Assembly (NCBI RefSeq): GCF_001442535.1
Contig: NZ_CP013141.1
Coordinates: 1,814,484 to 1,878,483 of the forward strand
Direction of reading: 5' to 3'
From: Lysobacter antibioticus
GTDB lineage: Bacteria > Pseudomonadota > Gammaproteobacteria > Xanthomonadales > Xanthomonadaceae
Length of the DNA stretch: 64,000 nucleotides
This document shows positions 62,074 through 64,000 of this stretch, in pieces. Numbering within the stretch: the first letter of the stretch is position 1; the number at the start of each line of letters is the position of its first letter. The position numbers and the translations under genes are program-made. The notes below the pieces were generated by a model. The model made no database searches and had not been told where the DNA came from. It worked only from the letters and a program-made list of their open reading frames with translations.

Positions 62074-64000
62074 ATGAGCGCCGACCTGACCAATACCTCC
62101 CCCGATACCCCGAAATTCACCGACCTCGCCCTGTCCGAGCCGCTGCTGCGCGCGCTCAAGGACGTCGGCTACGAGTCGCCCTCGCCGATCCAGGCCGCCA
62201 CCATCCCGCCGCTGCTCGAAGGCCGCGACGTGCTCGGCCAGGCCCAGACCGGCACCGGCAAGACCGCGGCGTTCGCGCTGCCGATCCTGGCCCAGATCGA
62301 TCCGAAGCAATTCAAGCCGCAGGCCCTGGTGCTGGCGCCGACCCGCGAGCTGGCGATCCAGGTCGCCGAAGCCTTCCAGAAGTACGCCGTGCACCTGCCC
62401 GGCTTCCACGTGCTGCCGATCTACGGCGGCCAGAGCTACTACCCGCAGTTGCAGGCCCTGAAGCGCGGCGTGCACGTCGTGGTCGGCACGCCCGGCCGCG
62501 TCATCGATCACCTCGACCGCGGCACCCTGGACCTGTCCGAGCTGCGTTGCCTGGTGCTCGACGAGGCCGACGAAATGCTGCGCATGGGCTTCATCGACGA
62601 CATCGAGAACGTGCTCAAGAAGACCCCGGAATCGCGCCAGGTCGCGTTGTTCTCGGCGACCATGCCGAGCCAGATCAAGCGCATCGCCCAGACCTATCTG
62701 AAAGAGCCGGTCGAGATCGCGATCAAGTCGACCACCACCACCGCCGCCAACATCCGCCAGCGCTACTGGTCGGTCAGCGGCGTGCACAAGCTCGACGCGC
62801 TGACCCGCATCCTCGAGGCCGAGCCTTACGACGCGATGATCGTGTTCTCGCGCACCAAGCTCGGCACCGAAGAGCTGGCCGAGAAGTTGTGCGCGCGCGG
62901 CCTGTCGGCGGCGGCGATCAACGGCGACGTGCAGCAGGCGCAGCGCGAGAAGACCATCCAGAACCTCAAGGACGGCAAGATCGACGTGCTGGTCGCCACC
63001 GACGTCGCCGCGCGCGGCCTCGACGTGGACCGCATCAGCCACGTGCTGAACTACGACATCCCCTACGACACCGAAAGCTACGTCCATCGCATCGGCCGCA
63101 CCGGCCGCGCCGGACGCAAAGGCGAGGCGATCCTGTTCGTGACCCCGCGCGAGCGCGGCATGCTGCGCGCGATCGAGCGCGCCACGCGCCAGCCGATCGA
63201 GCCGATGGAGCTGCCGAGCGTCGAGACCGTCAACGAGCAGCGCGTTGCGCGCTTCCTCGGCCGCATCACCGAAGCCCTGGAAAGCGCCGACCTCGGCCTG
63301 TTCCGCGAAATGGTCGAACGCTACGAGCGCGAGAAGAACGTGCCGGCGGTCGAGATCGCTGCGGCGCTGGCCAAGGTGGTCCAGGGCGACAGCCCGCTGC
63401 TGCTGAGCCCGCCCCCGGCGGCCGCACGCTACGAGCGCGAAGAGCGCGACGGCCCGCGCGAACACCGTGGCGCGGCGACGCGCAAGTTCGTCGAGCGCGA
63501 CAACGCCTCCAACTCGGGCGCGCACCGCAAGGAATTCCGCCAGAACGACGCGCGCCCGCCGCGCGAAGGCGAGCGCGCTCCGGCGCCGCGTCGCGAAGAC
63601 CGCCAATACACCCCGCCGTCGGCGCGTCCGTCCAACAAGGCCGAGTCGCTGTTCGACGACGAATCACCGGCACCGCGCGCCGAGCGCGCACCGCGCGGCG
63701 CGCCGGAAGTCGGCATGGAAACCTTCCGCATCGAAGTCGGCCACGCCCACGGCGTCCAGCCCGGCAACATCGTCGGCGCGATCGCCAACGAAGCCGACCT
63801 GGAAAGCCGCTACATCGGCCGTATCGACATCCGCGACGACTACACCCTGATCGACCTGCCCGAAGGCATGCCGCGCGAACTGATGGAGCACCTGAAGAAG
63901 GTGCGCGTGGCCGGCCACCCGCTGCGCATCCAGCACGCCAGCCCGGGCGATTCCGAAGGCGGCCGCAGCCGCCGTCCGGGCCCGGGCGGCCCGCGTGGTC
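62074..64000 (+). CDS. deaD: DEAD-box RNA helicase, DeaD/CsdA-like (partial at the right edge)
   Basis: The first 642 residues of a DEAD-box helicase; the C-terminus is outside the window. Motifs in order: Q motif region (SPSPIQAATIPPLLEG), AQTGTGKT, PTRELA, TPGR, DEAD, SAT, VATDVAARGLDVD and HRIGRTGRAG. After the helicase core comes a charged, disordered stretch (about residues 450-545), then a DbpA/DeaD-type RNA-binding domain (FRIEVGHAHGVQPGNIVGAI) and a glycine/arginine-rich tail beginning at the edge. It unwinds structured RNA in ribosome assembly and cold adaptation. The ATG at 62074 is chosen as the only upstream in-frame start giving a normal N-terminus; the AGGAG near 62020 is followed by an out-of-frame GTG. 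Confidence 0.95.
   Translation, partial: MSADLTNTSPDTPKFTDLALSEPLLRALKDVGYESPSPIQAATIPPLLEGRDVLGQAQTGTGKTAAFALPILAQIDPKQFKPQALVLAPTRELAIQVAEAFQKYAVHLPGFHVLPIYGGQSYYPQLQALKRGVHVVVGTPGRVIDHLDRGTLDLSELRCLVLDEADEMLRMGFIDDIENVLKKTPESRQVALFSATMPSQIKRIAQTYLKEPVEIAIKSTTTTAANIRQRYWSVSGVHKLDALTRILEAEPYDAMIVFSRTKLGTEELAEKLCARGLSAAAINGDVQQAQREKTIQNLKDGKIDVLVATDVAARGLDVDRISHVLNYDIPYDTESYVHRIGRTGRAGRKGEAILFVTPRERGMLRAIERATRQPIEPMELPSVETVNEQRVARFLGRITEALESADLGLFREMVERYEREKNVPAVEIAAALAKVVQGDSPLLLSPPPAAARYEREERDGPREHRGAATRKFVERDNASNSGAHRKEFRQNDARPPREGERAPAPRREDRQYTPPSARPSNKAESLFDDESPAPRAERAPRGAPEVGMETFRIEVGHAHGVQPGNIVGAIANEADLESRYIGRIDIRDDYTLIDLPEGMPRELMEHLKKVRVAGHPLRIQHASPGDSEGGRSRRPGPGGPRG

Overview
The window is GC-rich throughout and reads like the chromosome of a Lysobacter-type gammaproteobacterium (Xanthomonadaceae). 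That assignment is inference from the high GC, the long antisense reading frames, and the mix of a very large NRPS locus with ordinary gammaproteobacterial housekeeping genes.

Region 1 (1 to about 45.25 kb, minus strand) is one long operon for a non-ribosomal lipopeptide, and its 3' end runs off the left edge. In order of transcription it encodes a stand-alone fatty acyl-AMP ligase, an acyl carrier protein, a MetX-type acyltransferase overlapping a homoserine dehydrogenase, a two-module NRPS, a CmlA-type diiron beta-hydroxylase, and then five more NRPS subunits whose genes are mostly joined by 4-11 nt overlaps. Eleven complete modules are visible and a twelfth begins. My hand-read specificity codes give: Ala-like, Ala-like, unassigned (homoserine-like?), unassigned, Gln with an N-methyltransferase, Glu-like, Glu-like, Asn, Thr, Glu-like, Pro-like. 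Dual epimerization/condensation domains open modules 7, 9 and 10, so residues 6, 8 and 9 should be D. No separate epimerization domain and no thioesterase is in view. Module 4 carries a second, degenerate condensation-like domain with no HHxxxDG motif.

Region 2 (45.25-50.7 kb) starts with a divergent, gene-free spacer of about 1.2 kb. After it, on the plus strand, come a membrane-anchored Ntn-hydrolase acylase and a PvdE/SyrD/YojI-type peptide exporter, coupled by an ATGA overlap. With the ligase and carrier protein across the spacer this suggests an acylated-precursor route: acylate, assemble, export, deacylate, as in pyoverdine maturation. I cannot match the whole set to a product I know; it is the strongest candidate here for an undescribed pathway.

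Region 3 (50.65-64 kb) is mainly ordinary chromosome: a secreted protein with a zincin-like motif, an AraC regulator, an SRPBCC protein with a short tandem repeat in its leader, Uup, a 38-residue basic protein, a GNAT acetyltransferase, SelO, a glutathione S-transferase, a UPF0178 protein, a YbjJ-like MFS transporter with a DeoR regulator, and a DeaD-like helicase cut by the right edge. I saw no tRNA, rRNA, CRISPR array, insertion sequence or phage gene.
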